Assembly (NCBI GenBank): GCA_035358315.1
Contig: DAOPPB010000007.1
Span: 1-35,682, forward strand
Direction: 5' to 3'
DNA length: 35,682 bases
Source of the DNA: JAAZNV01 sp035358315
Lineage (GTDB): Bacteria > Patescibacteriota > WWE3 > UBA101185 > UBA10185
In this document: piece after piece, positions 17,627 to 24,716 of the stretch
Layout: each line of letters begins with the position of its first letter
Position numbering within the stretch: position 1 is the first letter of the stretch
Notes under the pieces: model-generated
What the model saw: only the letters and a program-made list of their open reading frames with translations
What the model was told of the DNA's origin: nothing
The model's database searches: none
Position numbers and translations under genes: made by a program

Positions 17627-19003
17627 ATGAGGGAAATTGATGATTTACAACAGAAAATAGTTTCCTTGTGTAAAAGAAGAGGGTTTGTTTATCCCGGCTC
17701 GGAGATTTATGGCGGATTAGCTAATACCTATGATTACGGCCCTTTGGGTGCGTTAATGATGAGAAATATTCAGAATCTTTGGTGGGAGAATTTTGTGACG
17801 AAAAGACCCGATATTTACGGATTAGACACTGCCATTCTTATGGCGCCCGAAGTTTGGGTTGCTTCCGGTCACACGGTGAATTTCAATGAAGTTTTGGTAG
17901 ACTGCAAAAGTTGCAAACAAAGAACCGGAGCAGAAAAGCTTATAGAAGAATTTTTTGAAAAGTTGGGAAAAACAGTTATTGTTGACGGAAAAACTCCTGA
18001 AGAATTAGAAAAAATAATTCTGGAAAATAAAATTCCTTGCCCGGAATGCGGAAAAGTGGATTGGACAAGTCCCAGAAAATTTAACAATCTGTTTGAAACC
18101 CACATCGGAATTGTTCCCGAAAATCAATCTTCGGTTTATTTAAGAGGGGAATTAGCTCAGGGAATGTTTGTTAATTTCAAGAATGTTTTGGATTCGCAAA
18201 GACCAAAACTTCCCTTCGGACTTGCTCAGGTCGGGAAAGTTTTTAGAAATGAGATTACCAAGGGAAATTTCATTTTCAGAACATTGGAATTTACTCTTAT
18301 GGAGTTTGAGTATTTTTTTAATCCGGATTCTCAAAAGTGGGAAGAACTGTTTGATTATTGGAAGGATGAAATGAAAAAATGGATATTATCTTTAGGTGTT
18401 TCTGAGAGCAGATTAAGATGGAGAACCCACACCGATGAAGAAAGAGCTCATTATTCAAAAAAGACGGAAGATTTGGATTTTGAATTTGCGGTCGGTTTTA
18501 AAGAAATGTTCGGGATAGCCTACAGGACGGATTTTGATCTGAGAAATCACATGGAAAAGTCGGGGGCGGATTTGAGATATACGGATCCGGAAACGGGGGA
18601 AAAATTTATTCCTCATGTTGTAGAACCCACTTTCGGGTCTTCCAGAATATTTTTAGCACTCTTAACCGAAGGTTACACGGAGGAAAAGGACAGAATAGTT
18701 TTAAAATTAGATAAAAGAGTGGCTCCATATAGGGTTGCGGTATTTCCGCTTGTTAAAAATAAAGAGGAATTGGTGAAAAAAGCAAAAAGTATTTACGAAA
18801 GTCTTTTAGAAAAGGGCTTCTCGGTTGATTGGGACGACAGGGGAAACATCGGAAAGAGGTACTTTGCTCAGGATGAAATCGGAACCCCCTATTGTATAAC
18901 TGTGGACTATGAAACCATAGAGAATGACACCGTAACAATCAGAGATAGGGATACTATGGAGCAGGAAAGAGTAAAGATAGAGGAAATTCCTTACAACATA
19001 TAA
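17627..19003 (+). CDS. glyQS: Glycyl-tRNA synthetase, single-subunit (alpha2) type
   Basis: A class II glycyl-tRNA synthetase of 458 residues that charges tRNA-Gly. It begins with KRRGFVYPGSEIYGGLANTYDYGPLG, the active-site opening typical of the alpha2 form. A zinc-type insertion follows with Cys93/Cys96 and Cys138/Cys141. Then come motif 2 (GKVFRNEIT...RTLEFTLMEFEYF) and motif 3 (VVEPTFGSSRIFLALLTEGYTEE). The C-terminal anticodon-binding domain starts near VAPYRVAVFPL. The ATG at 17627 lies 6 nt after a -10-like TATACT (17615-17620), with no Shine-Dalgarno, suggesting a leaderless mRNA. Confidence 0.95.
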   Translation: MREIDDLQQKIVSLCKRRGFVYPGSEIYGGLANTYDYGPLGALMMRNIQNLWWENFVTKRPDIYGLDTAILMAPEVWVASGHTVNFNEVLVDCKSCKQRTGAEKLIEEFFEKLGKTVIVDGKTPEELEKIILENKIPCPECGKVDWTSPRKFNNLFETHIGIVPENQSSVYLRGELAQGMFVNFKNVLDSQRPKLPFGLAQVGKVFRNEITKGNFIFRTLEFTLMEFEYFFNPDSQKWEELFDYWKDEMKKWILSLGVSESRLRWRTHTDEERAHYSKKTEDLDFEFAVGFKEMFGIAYRTDFDLRNHMEKSGADLRYTDPETGEKFIPHVVEPTFGSSRIFLALLTEGYTEEKDRIVLKLDKRVAPYRVAVFPLVKNKEELVKKAKSIYESLLEKGFSVDWDDRGNIGKRYFAQDEIGTPYCITVDYETIENDTVTIRDRDTMEQERVKIEEIPYNI

Positions 19004-19142
19004 GTCTCCGTGTTCTTTTTATTATCTTCTTCTTCTTCGATTTTCCTTTTCTCCTTTTTCATCCACTTTTTGATACTTCTTTTTCAACTATATCTTTCAT
19101 TTTTTCCTTGATTGCACATTATCGCTTCGGGTTTTATTTGTA

Positions 19143-19205
19143 TTGACAATGGATACTAAATGGTGGATATTGGATACAACATGGTGAAGCATGGTGAATC
19201 CATGG
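19143..19205 (+). promoter_or_regulatory. mraZ promoter with MraZ-type operator of six phased TGG repeats
   Basis: TTGACA (19143-19148) is a good -35; the -10 is less clear (GATATT, 19166-19171, with a 17-bp spacer). TGG occurs at 19150, 19161, 19171, 19182, 19192 and 19203, with steps of 11, 10, 11, 10 and 11 bp, so every repeat lies on the same face of the helix. MraZ proteins are known to bind short direct repeats at 10-bp spacing upstream of their own gene (TGGGN repeats in E. coli), so this is very likely an autoregulatory operator for the cell-division cluster. Confidence 0.75.
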
Positions 19206-19232
19206 GAATACAGATTTAAAAAGGAGAATCAC

Positions 19233-19643
19233 ATGAAAATGTTTCTTGGGGAATACCAACCCAACATCACTGAAGGATCAAGAATATCATTGCCCAAGAA
19301 ACTTCGTGACCAAATAGAAGGAGACGATGTAATTCTTTCCAAGGGCTTTGAGAGGTGCATTTTCGTCTACGATAAAGAAGATTGGTTGAATGAGGCACAG
19401 AAGCAGGTTGAAAATCCTATAACCGATTCCAAAACAAGAGAGCTTAAAAGATACATGTTCTCGGGAGCCTCCGAGACAACAATAGATTCGCAGGGAAGAA
19501 TAGTCCTGCCCGGGAATTTAAAAGATTATGCAAAGATAGATAAGAAAGCAGTAGTAATCGGAGCCGGTGATCACATAGAAATATGGGATTTGGATACCTG
19601 GGGCGACTATTCGCAAAGAATTTCGCAAATTTTGTCTGCCTGA
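19233..19643 (+). CDS. mraZ: Transcriptional regulator MraZ
   Basis: A 136-residue MraZ with two SpoVT/AbrB-like swapped-hairpin units, seen as EGSRISLPKKLRDQI and SQGRIVLPGNLKDYA. It is a DNA-binding regulator that forms rings and controls the dcw (division and wall) cluster, and it is the first gene here, as usual. I chose the ATG at 19233, which has AAGGAG at 19221-19226. A GTG at 19191 would add 14 residues and lies within the operator repeats. Its stop is 9 nt before rsmH. Confidence 0.95.
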   Translation: MKMFLGEYQPNITEGSRISLPKKLRDQIEGDDVILSKGFERCIFVYDKEDWLNEAQKQVENPITDSKTRELKRYMFSGASETTIDSQGRIVLPGNLKDYAKIDKKAVVIGAGDHIEIWDLDTWGDYSQRISQILSA

Positions 19644-19652
19644 GGGAGACGG

Positions 19653-20543
19653 ATGCAGTACCACGAACCTGTACTTTTAAAAGAAACTACGGAGAACTTA
19701 AATGTTAAAGCGGGAGGCAGGTACATAGATGCTACATTAGGAGACGGGGGCCACACGTTAGAAATATTGAAAAGAGGCGGGCATGTACTCGGAATAGATG
19801 TTAATGAGGACTCCTTAAAAAGAGCGGAGTTCAGGATAGAAGAAGCGGGTTTGAGTGAAAGTTTTAAAGGAATTTTAGGGAACTTTAAAAACATAGAGGA
19901 AATAGGAAAGGAAAATGGTTTTGAAAAAGTAAATGGTATTGTCTACGACCTAGGTTACAGCTCTTACGAATTAGAAGAATCCGGTTTGGGTTTGAGTTTT
20001 CAGGCTGATGAGCCTCTGGATATGAGATTGAGCAAGTCTTTAGGTGTTACAGCTGCAGATTTGCTCAATTCTCTTAACGGGAAGGACATTGCAAATTTGA
20101 TATATGAATACTCGGGTGAAAGATTATCAGGGAGAATAGCCCGGGAAATAGTAAAAGCTCGTAGTTTGAAGAGAATACAGACCACAAAAGATCTTGTGGA
20201 AATAATAAACTCTGTTTCTTCTCCAGGCTACGAACGGGGTAGGATAAATCCTGCCACAAGAACCTTTCAGGCTCTTCGAATCGCGGTGAACGATGAGATA
20301 GAGAACCTGAAAAAATCACTGCCTCAGGCCGCGCGCCTATTGCTGCCTGGTAGTGTGATCGTACTGATCACCTTCCACTCGTTGGAAGATAAAGTGGCCA
20401 AGGAATTTGGTCGCCGCGCGCGGCCTAGTATAACAGAGGTTTACAAAAAACCTCTCAGACCTTCGAAAGAGGAAATAGAAAAGAATCCTCGCAGTAGAAG
20501 CGCAAAGTTAAGGGTTTTTAAAAAGATAGATAAAAATGCTTAA
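19653..20543 (+). CDS. rsmH: 16S rRNA (cytosine-1402-N4) methyltransferase RsmH (MraW)
   Basis: A 296-residue S-adenosylmethionine-dependent methyltransferase for C1402 of 16S rRNA. Visible family marks are HEPVLLKET at the N-terminus, the SAM site YIDATLGDGGHT (about residues 24-35), GIDVNEDSL, YDLGYSSYELE (DLGxSSxQL in most relatives), GRINPATRTFQALRIAVN and ITFHSLEDK. A GAGGGAG lies just upstream of the ATG. It overlaps the FtsL-like gene by 8 nt. The DNA from about 20305 to 20430 uses GC-rich codons (CGC, ATC, CTG, GCG) unlike the rest of the gene, although the protein there is well conserved. Confidence 0.95.
   Translation: MQYHEPVLLKETTENLNVKAGGRYIDATLGDGGHTLEILKRGGHVLGIDVNEDSLKRAEFRIEEAGLSESFKGILGNFKNIEEIGKENGFEKVNGIVYDLGYSSYELEESGLGLSFQADEPLDMRLSKSLGVTAADLLNSLNGKDIANLIYEYSGERLSGRIAREIVKARSLKRIQTTKDLVEIINSVSSPGYERGRINPATRTFQALRIAVNDEIENLKKSLPQAARLLLPGSVIVLITFHSLEDKVAKEFGRRARPSITEVYKKPLRPSKEEIEKNPRSRSAKLRVFKKIDKNA
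20326..20426. repeat. Inverted repeats in a GC-rich patch inside rsmH
   Basis: AGGCCGCGCGC (20326-20336) and its exact reverse complement GCGCGCGGCCT (20416-20426) flank an inner perfect inverted repeat, GTGATC (20355-20360) and GATCAC (20366-20371). All lie in the coding sequence, within a segment of unusual base composition for this AT-rich region. Confidence 0.7.
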
Positions 20544-20847
20544 GAAAAAATCGGAAAAAAAGCTTAAATTAATTTTCTTGTTCTCCTTATTTGTTTTTAT
20601 TCTAAGCGTCGGATTTAAATTTTATCTGTGCAGCAGCGTTACCGTGAGAAACGGAGAGTTTGAGCAGGCTTTCTTGAGAAAAAAGGAATTAGAAGAGGAT
20701 ATCAACAGGTTGAGATCACAAAGCTTCTATCTTTCGAGTATTTCTTCCATTGAAAAAAGGGCCAGAGAGCTGGGATTTGTTGATATGAGTGAAAGATTAA
20801 TTTCATTAGATTTGTCTGCTCCCGATCAAGTTGCCGTTTTACACTGA
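20536..20847 (+). CDS. FtsL/DivIC-like cell-division protein
   Basis: A 103-residue bitopic membrane protein: basic cytoplasmic N-terminus, one transmembrane helix (about residues 10-32), then a coiled-coil-like stretch (QAFLRKKELEEDINRLRSQ) and the short conserved-looking SIEKRARELGFV. Size, topology and position between rsmH and ftsI match FtsL; sequence identity in this family is low, so the name rests mainly on layout. FtsL links FtsB/FtsQ and the FtsW-FtsI septal synthase. It overlaps rsmH by 8 nt. Confidence 0.8.
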   Translation: MLKKKSEKKLKLIFLFSLFVFILSVGFKFYLCSSVTVRNGEFEQAFLRKKELEEDINRLRSQSFYLSSISSIEKRARELGFVDMSERLISLDLSAPDQVAVLH

Positions 20848-20961
20848 CTTTATAAATTTTAACCGGTGTTTTTACGCAGGCTCTTGTCGTTTTTTTGGTT
20901 TCCCGTTTTTAATTTTCATGTTTTTGTAAAACGCTTTATTTAAATAATGTAAAATGAAAAT

Positions 20962-22869
20962 ATGAGCCCTAGGAGAAAAAAAGGAAAATTATCCGGAGAG
21001 CGACGTACAGAGATTTGTTTTCTGTTTTTTATGTTTTGTTTCTCTTTGGTAATTTTAAGGCTTTTTCAGATCCAGGTATTACAGCATGGTAATTATAAAG
21101 CTTTAGCTGAAAATCAGTATTCCTATCAATCGGAAATACCGGCTAAGAGGGGAGATATTTTAAGTTCGGATGGATACGTTTTGGCCGGAGCTAGGAGTAA
21201 CTATTTGTTATTCGCCGAGCCGAAAAAAATAAAAGACTCCAAAAAAACTGCGGAAGAACTGGCTAGTTTGTTTGTTTCTATGAGATTTAAAGATGTTAAT
21301 AATACGGGAGATGGGGCAAGTGAGTCGGATCAAAACGTTGCCGTTGGGGAGGTTTTAGAGAAAGAAAACCAGGAAAGCACCTTTAAGATGAGTAAAGAGG
21401 AGATGTTTAAAAATTACTTTGAGGATTTTTATGATGCTCTATCCGCGGAGTTATTTTGGGTTCCGGTAATAAGAGATGTTACATCGGAAGAGAAAATTAT
21501 GATCGAAAACAGTGGTCTGGAAGGATTGGGTTTTGAGGAGTATCCCGTTAGATTTTATCCTGAAGGAACTTTGGCCAGTCATGTCCTCGGCTTTGTCGGA
21601 AGTAATGAGAAGGGGGAAAAAGTCGGTTATTCCGGAATTGAAGGTGAGCTGGATGAGGATTTAAGGGGGAAACCGGGCAAATTGATGGAGGAAACGGATG
21701 CTTTAGGGAACCCTATTTTAATGGGTAAGTATAAAAGAATTCCCCCGGTTCACGGAAGAGATGTTGTGCTTACGATAAATAGAGCTATTCAGTACATGGC
21801 CGAAAAGAAATTAAAAGAAGGTGTTGAGGAGTATAACGCGCTGTCAGGAACTTTGATAATAATGAATCCTTCTACAGGTGAGGTTATTGCCATGGCTAAT
21901 TATCCCACTTATAACCCGGCCAAATTTAATGAGGAAGAAAAAACCGATGAAAAAACGAGCAGAAAAAATATAGAAAAGAGAAATCTGGCTATCGCAGATA
22001 CTTACGAACCTGGGTCAGTTATGAAACCTTTAACGATATCGGGTGCTGTAGATTTGAAAATCATTACTCCCGAGACAACTTTTGTAGATAGTGGCCCTGT
22101 AAATTATTCAGGATATTACATAGATAACTGGGATCACAAGCACTATGGTGTTCAGACCATAGTTCAGCTTCTTCAGAAGTCAAATAACATTGGGGCGGCG
22201 TGGGTAGGTCATCAGGTTGGGAAAGATAATTTATATAAATACTTTTCCGATTTCGGAATCGGTTCCAAGACCGGGATTGACCTGCAGGGAGAGGACACCG
22301 GAATATTGAGGGATAAAAAAGAATGGACGGATATAGATTTGGCGAATATTTCTTTTGGTCAGGGAGTTTCCGCCACACCTTTGCAGGTTCTTAACGCCTT
22401 TAACGCTATCGCTAACGGAGGATATCTTATAAAACCAAAAATAATTTCAAAAATAATTGATGAAAAAGGTGAAATTGAAATTCCTGTTAAAAGTGTTAGA
22501 AAAGTTATCTCTAAGGAGACCTCTGATACAATGGTAAGTCTTCTTGAGGAAGCAGCAGCGGGGGGAGAAGCCAAATTTTTTATTTTGAAAGATTACAGAA
22601 TTTCGGGAAAGACCGGAACTGCCCAGATTCCTGAAGAAGGAAAATATTCCGAAAGTAGAACCATCGCTACTTTTGCAGGTTTTCCTACCGTATCAAAGGC
22701 CTTTTCAATGCTGGTGAGATTGGAGGAGCCCAAAGAATCTATATACGCTTCGGAAACTGCTGTTCCTTTATGGATGAATATAGCATCGGAATTAATGAAA
22801 TTTTACGGCGTAACCCCTGACAATAGGATAGAACTCGCCCCCCAGCCTGAGCCTGTTTCTCAGGAATAG
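20962..22869 (+). CDS. ftsI: Penicillin-binding protein 2/3-type transpeptidase (FtsI-like)
   Basis: A 635-residue class B penicillin-binding protein that cross-links peptidoglycan at the septum. One N-terminal transmembrane helix (about residues 17-36) is followed by the dimerisation domain (PAKRGDILSSDGYVLA), a linker, and the transpeptidase domain with all three active-site motifs: SVMK with Ser352 and Lys355, SNN at Ser407, and KTG at Lys550-Gly552. The ATG at 20962 sits 6 nt after a -10-like TAAAAT (20950-20955). A 114-bp gap separates it from the FtsL-like gene, so it may have its own promoter. No mur or mraY gene follows within the window, unlike in many dcw clusters. Confidence 0.93.
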   Translation: MSPRRKKGKLSGERRTEICFLFFMFCFSLVILRLFQIQVLQHGNYKALAENQYSYQSEIPAKRGDILSSDGYVLAGARSNYLLFAEPKKIKDSKKTAEELASLFVSMRFKDVNNTGDGASESDQNVAVGEVLEKENQESTFKMSKEEMFKNYFEDFYDALSAELFWVPVIRDVTSEEKIMIENSGLEGLGFEEYPVRFYPEGTLASHVLGFVGSNEKGEKVGYSGIEGELDEDLRGKPGKLMEETDALGNPILMGKYKRIPPVHGRDVVLTINRAIQYMAEKKLKEGVEEYNALSGTLIIMNPSTGEVIAMANYPTYNPAKFNEEEKTDEKTSRKNIEKRNLAIADTYEPGSVMKPLTISGAVDLKIITPETTFVDSGPVNYSGYYIDNWDHKHYGVQTIVQLLQKSNNIGAAWVGHQVGKDNLYKYFSDFGIGSKTGIDLQGEDTGILRDKKEWTDIDLANISFGQGVSATPLQVLNAFNAIANGGYLIKPKIISKIIDEKGEIEIPVKSVRKVISKETSDTMVSLLEEAAAGGEAKFFILKDYRISGKTGTAQIPEEGKYSESRTIATFAGFPTVSKAFSMLVRLEEPKESIYASETAVPLWMNIASELMKFYGVTPDNRIELAPQPEPVSQE

Positions 22870-22895
22870 GCCTCTCGGAAATCGGAAATAAAAAT

Positions 22896-22918
22896 AAATT
22901 TCCCTGAGAAGGAAATTT
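22896..22918. terminator. Weak hairpin after ftsI
   Basis: AAATTTCC (22896-22903), 7-nt loop, GGAAATTT (22911-22918). An 8-bp perfect stem located 27 nt after the ftsI stop. No clear T-tract follows, so it may be a weak terminator or an mRNA-end stabiliser. Confidence 0.35.
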
Positions 22919-22976
22919 CTACTCGGAATAGAAGTTACCGTCTTGTTTTGCCCTGCGTTTGTAATATCTTTATTTT

Positions 22977-23348
22977 GTGAACACGAGAGAGATAGGCAAG
23001 GAAGCGGAACGATACGCTGTTAAATACCTCAAAAGCAGGGGCTACAAAATCTTATGCACCAATTGGACATGTTACGCCGGTGAAATAGACATTGTGGCTT
23101 ACAAGGAAAGGCTCATCTTTGTTGAAGTCAAGTCCGCTTTCAGCGGACTTTGTAGCCCCTGCGAACAGTTTAATTCTCGAAAAAGAAGAATTCTCCTGCG
23201 AACTATAAATAATTTTCTATCTAAGAATTTTGCCCCCGAGTCCCAAATTCCCGAATATCAGATTGATCTTATATGTATAAGCGGAAATTCAAACATAAAT
23301 AAAAAGATTTTTATTTCCCACTACCGGGATGTTTTTGACGATATTTGA
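22977..23348 (+). CDS. yraN: YraN family (UPF0102) nuclease-like protein
   Basis: A 123-residue YraN/UPF0102 protein with a PD-(D/E)XK nuclease-like core: REIGKEAERYAVKYLKSRGYKIL, then AGEIDIVAYKERLIFVEVKS with Glu36, Asp38, Glu50 and Lys52 in the expected positions. Its cellular role is not settled; it is thought to process DNA structures. The start is a GTG at 22977; TAATAT (22962-22967) lies 9 nt upstream, consistent with a leaderless or very short leader. Family size is about 115-130 residues, so the gene looks complete. Confidence 0.9.
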   Translation: MNTREIGKEAERYAVKYLKSRGYKILCTNWTCYAGEIDIVAYKERLIFVEVKSAFSGLCSPCEQFNSRKRRILLRTINNFLSKNFAPESQIPEYQIDLICISGNSNINKKIFISHYRDVFDDI

Positions 23349-23372
23349 AAAATCTTCCTTTCTGTCTTATGA

Positions 23373-23404
23373 TTTACTTGTTTATTTACATTTTGTAATA
23401 TTAT
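23373..23404 (+). promoter_or_regulatory. Promoter of the two-component pair
   Basis: TTTACT (23373-23378), 17-bp spacer, TAATAT (23396-23401); an overlapping TATTAT (23399-23404) is an alternative -10. The ATG at 23411 lies 6-9 nt downstream, with no Shine-Dalgarno, so the transcript would begin at or beside the start codon. Confidence 0.5.
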
Positions 23405-23410
23405 TAGTAT

Positions 23411-23815
23411 ATGGCTAAAAAGATTTTATTCGTGGAGGATGACGAGGGTTTCTATAATATATTTTCTGTTCCCCTGAAAATGAAAGGTTACGATGTTGTG
23501 CGGGTTGTTGATGGTAATTACGCAGTTGAGAAAATTATAGTTGAAAAACCCGACTTGGTTCTTTTGGATATAGTCTTGCCCGGAACCAGCGGACTGGAAA
23601 TTCTAAAAGAGCTCAGAGAAAGGGAAGAAACCCAATCCGTAGTTGTTGTAATGCTTACAAATTTTGGGAGCGATGAGAATATTTCGAAAGCTATGGAATA
23701 CGGTGCCAATGATTGTCTGATGAAATATAACATAGTCCCTTCCGAGCTTCCGGATAAAATAGCGTCTCTTTTGGGTGAAAGCCAAAACTTCAATGTCAAA
23801 GTGATGGAATCTTAA
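23411..23815 (+). CDS. Single-domain response regulator (CheY-like)
   Basis: A 134-residue receiver domain without an output domain. The acidic pocket (VEDDEG, Glu9-Asp11), the phospho-acceptor Asp53 in LVLLDIVLPGTSGLEIL, Thr83 in VVMLTNFG and Lys105 in LMKYN are all in place, so it should be phosphorylatable. Without a DNA-binding domain it probably acts by protein contact or as a phosphorelay step. The histidine kinase gene starts 8 nt later, and the two form an operon. Confidence 0.93.
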   Translation: MAKKILFVEDDEGFYNIFSVPLKMKGYDVVRVVDGNYAVEKIIVEKPDLVLLDIVLPGTSGLEILKELREREETQSVVVVMLTNFGSDENISKAMEYGANDCLMKYNIVPSELPDKIASLLGESQNFNVKVMES

Positions 23816-23823
23816 CTGCCCTT

Positions 23824-24654
23824 ATGGAACAAACAACTTTATTAAATATTTTGGTGATTTTGGAGTCTGTTCTCCTCCTTGTTATATCAGTTATTCTTTT
23901 TTCTAAAACCAGAAATCTCACAAAATTAAAGAAATATGAGGAAGAAATTATAAAAATAAAGGCAAAAAAAGAAGCTACTATGGGGGATTTTCTGCCTATT
24001 CTTGTTCACGAATTAAGATCTCCCATATCTGTTATTAGAGGTGCTGCCGATCTTCTGATGAAAGAAGCAAATGGTCTTTCCGCTGACCAAATTCACACTC
24101 TTTTAAATCAAATAAAATCCTCCTCCAACACCCTTCTGGATTTGGTAGGGAATATTCTTGACGTGTCAAAAATGGAGAGCGGAAGATTTGAAATTAATAA
24201 ATCCTTTAACAATATAGGTACTGTTTTGAAAGAAGAATGTTCTTATTTTGAACCATTGGCCAAGATAAAAAATTTAACTATAAATTGCAGCATTGATGAA
24301 AATATTATGAATTTTAGCTTTGACGCAGAGAGAGTAAAGCAGGTGCTTAGTAATCTGATTTCAAATGCAATAAAGTTTAGTCCGGATGGGGGTATTATTA
24401 CTGTGGAGTCAAAGAAAGTAGATTCCTATTGTCAGGTTTCTGTTTCCGATGTGGGTGTGGGTATAAAGGATGTTGAAAAACCCCTTTTATTTCAGAAATT
24501 TTATCAGGCCTCCAATCAAAATGGAATCAAAAGGGGAACGGGACTGGGTCTTTTCATTTCAAAAGGTATTATTGAAGCTCACGGTGGAAAAATATGGGTG
24601 GAAAATAATTCCCCAAAAGGTTCCAGATTCATTTTTACTCTTCCGATGAACTAG
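23824..24654 (+). CDS. Membrane histidine kinase with no sensor domain
   Basis: A 276-residue sensor kinase: one N-terminal transmembrane helix (about residues 6-26), a short coiled linker, then HisKA with His62 in LVHELRSPISVIRG and HATPase with NLISNAIKFSPDGG (N box), DVGVGI (G1) and GTGLGLFISKGII (G2). There is no extracytoplasmic loop or PAS/GAF domain, so a signal would have to come through the helix or a partner. It is presumably the cognate kinase of the response regulator just upstream. Confidence 0.93.
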   Translation: MEQTTLLNILVILESVLLLVISVILFSKTRNLTKLKKYEEEIIKIKAKKEATMGDFLPILVHELRSPISVIRGAADLLMKEANGLSADQIHTLLNQIKSSSNTLLDLVGNILDVSKMESGRFEINKSFNNIGTVLKEECSYFEPLAKIKNLTINCSIDENIMNFSFDAERVKQVLSNLISNAIKFSPDGGIITVESKKVDSYCQVSVSDVGVGIKDVEKPLLFQKFYQASNQNGIKRGTGLGLFISKGIIEAHGGKIWVENNSPKGSRFIFTLPMN

Positions 24655-24680
24655 ATTCGAATTAAATTTCAGATAGATTG

Positions 24681-24709
24681 TTGCCCCGAAAAATTATAAG
24701 TGTTAACAT
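24681..24709 (+). promoter_or_regulatory. Promoter of ppsA
   Basis: TTGCCC (24681-24686), 17-bp spacer, TAACAT (24704-24709), ending 7 nt before the ATG at 24717. There is no Shine-Dalgarno, so the mRNA is probably leaderless. Confidence 0.5.
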
Positions 24710-24716
24710 TTTTATC

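Noticed and set aside
19191..19232. GTG start at 19191 for mraZ
   Set aside because: It lies inside the operator repeats; the ATG at 19233 has an AAGGAG and gives the normal MraZ N-terminus.
24678..24716. TTG start at 24678 for ppsA
   Set aside because: The added residues lie in the promoter region; family alignment by eye begins at MNRKTARALWF from 24717.
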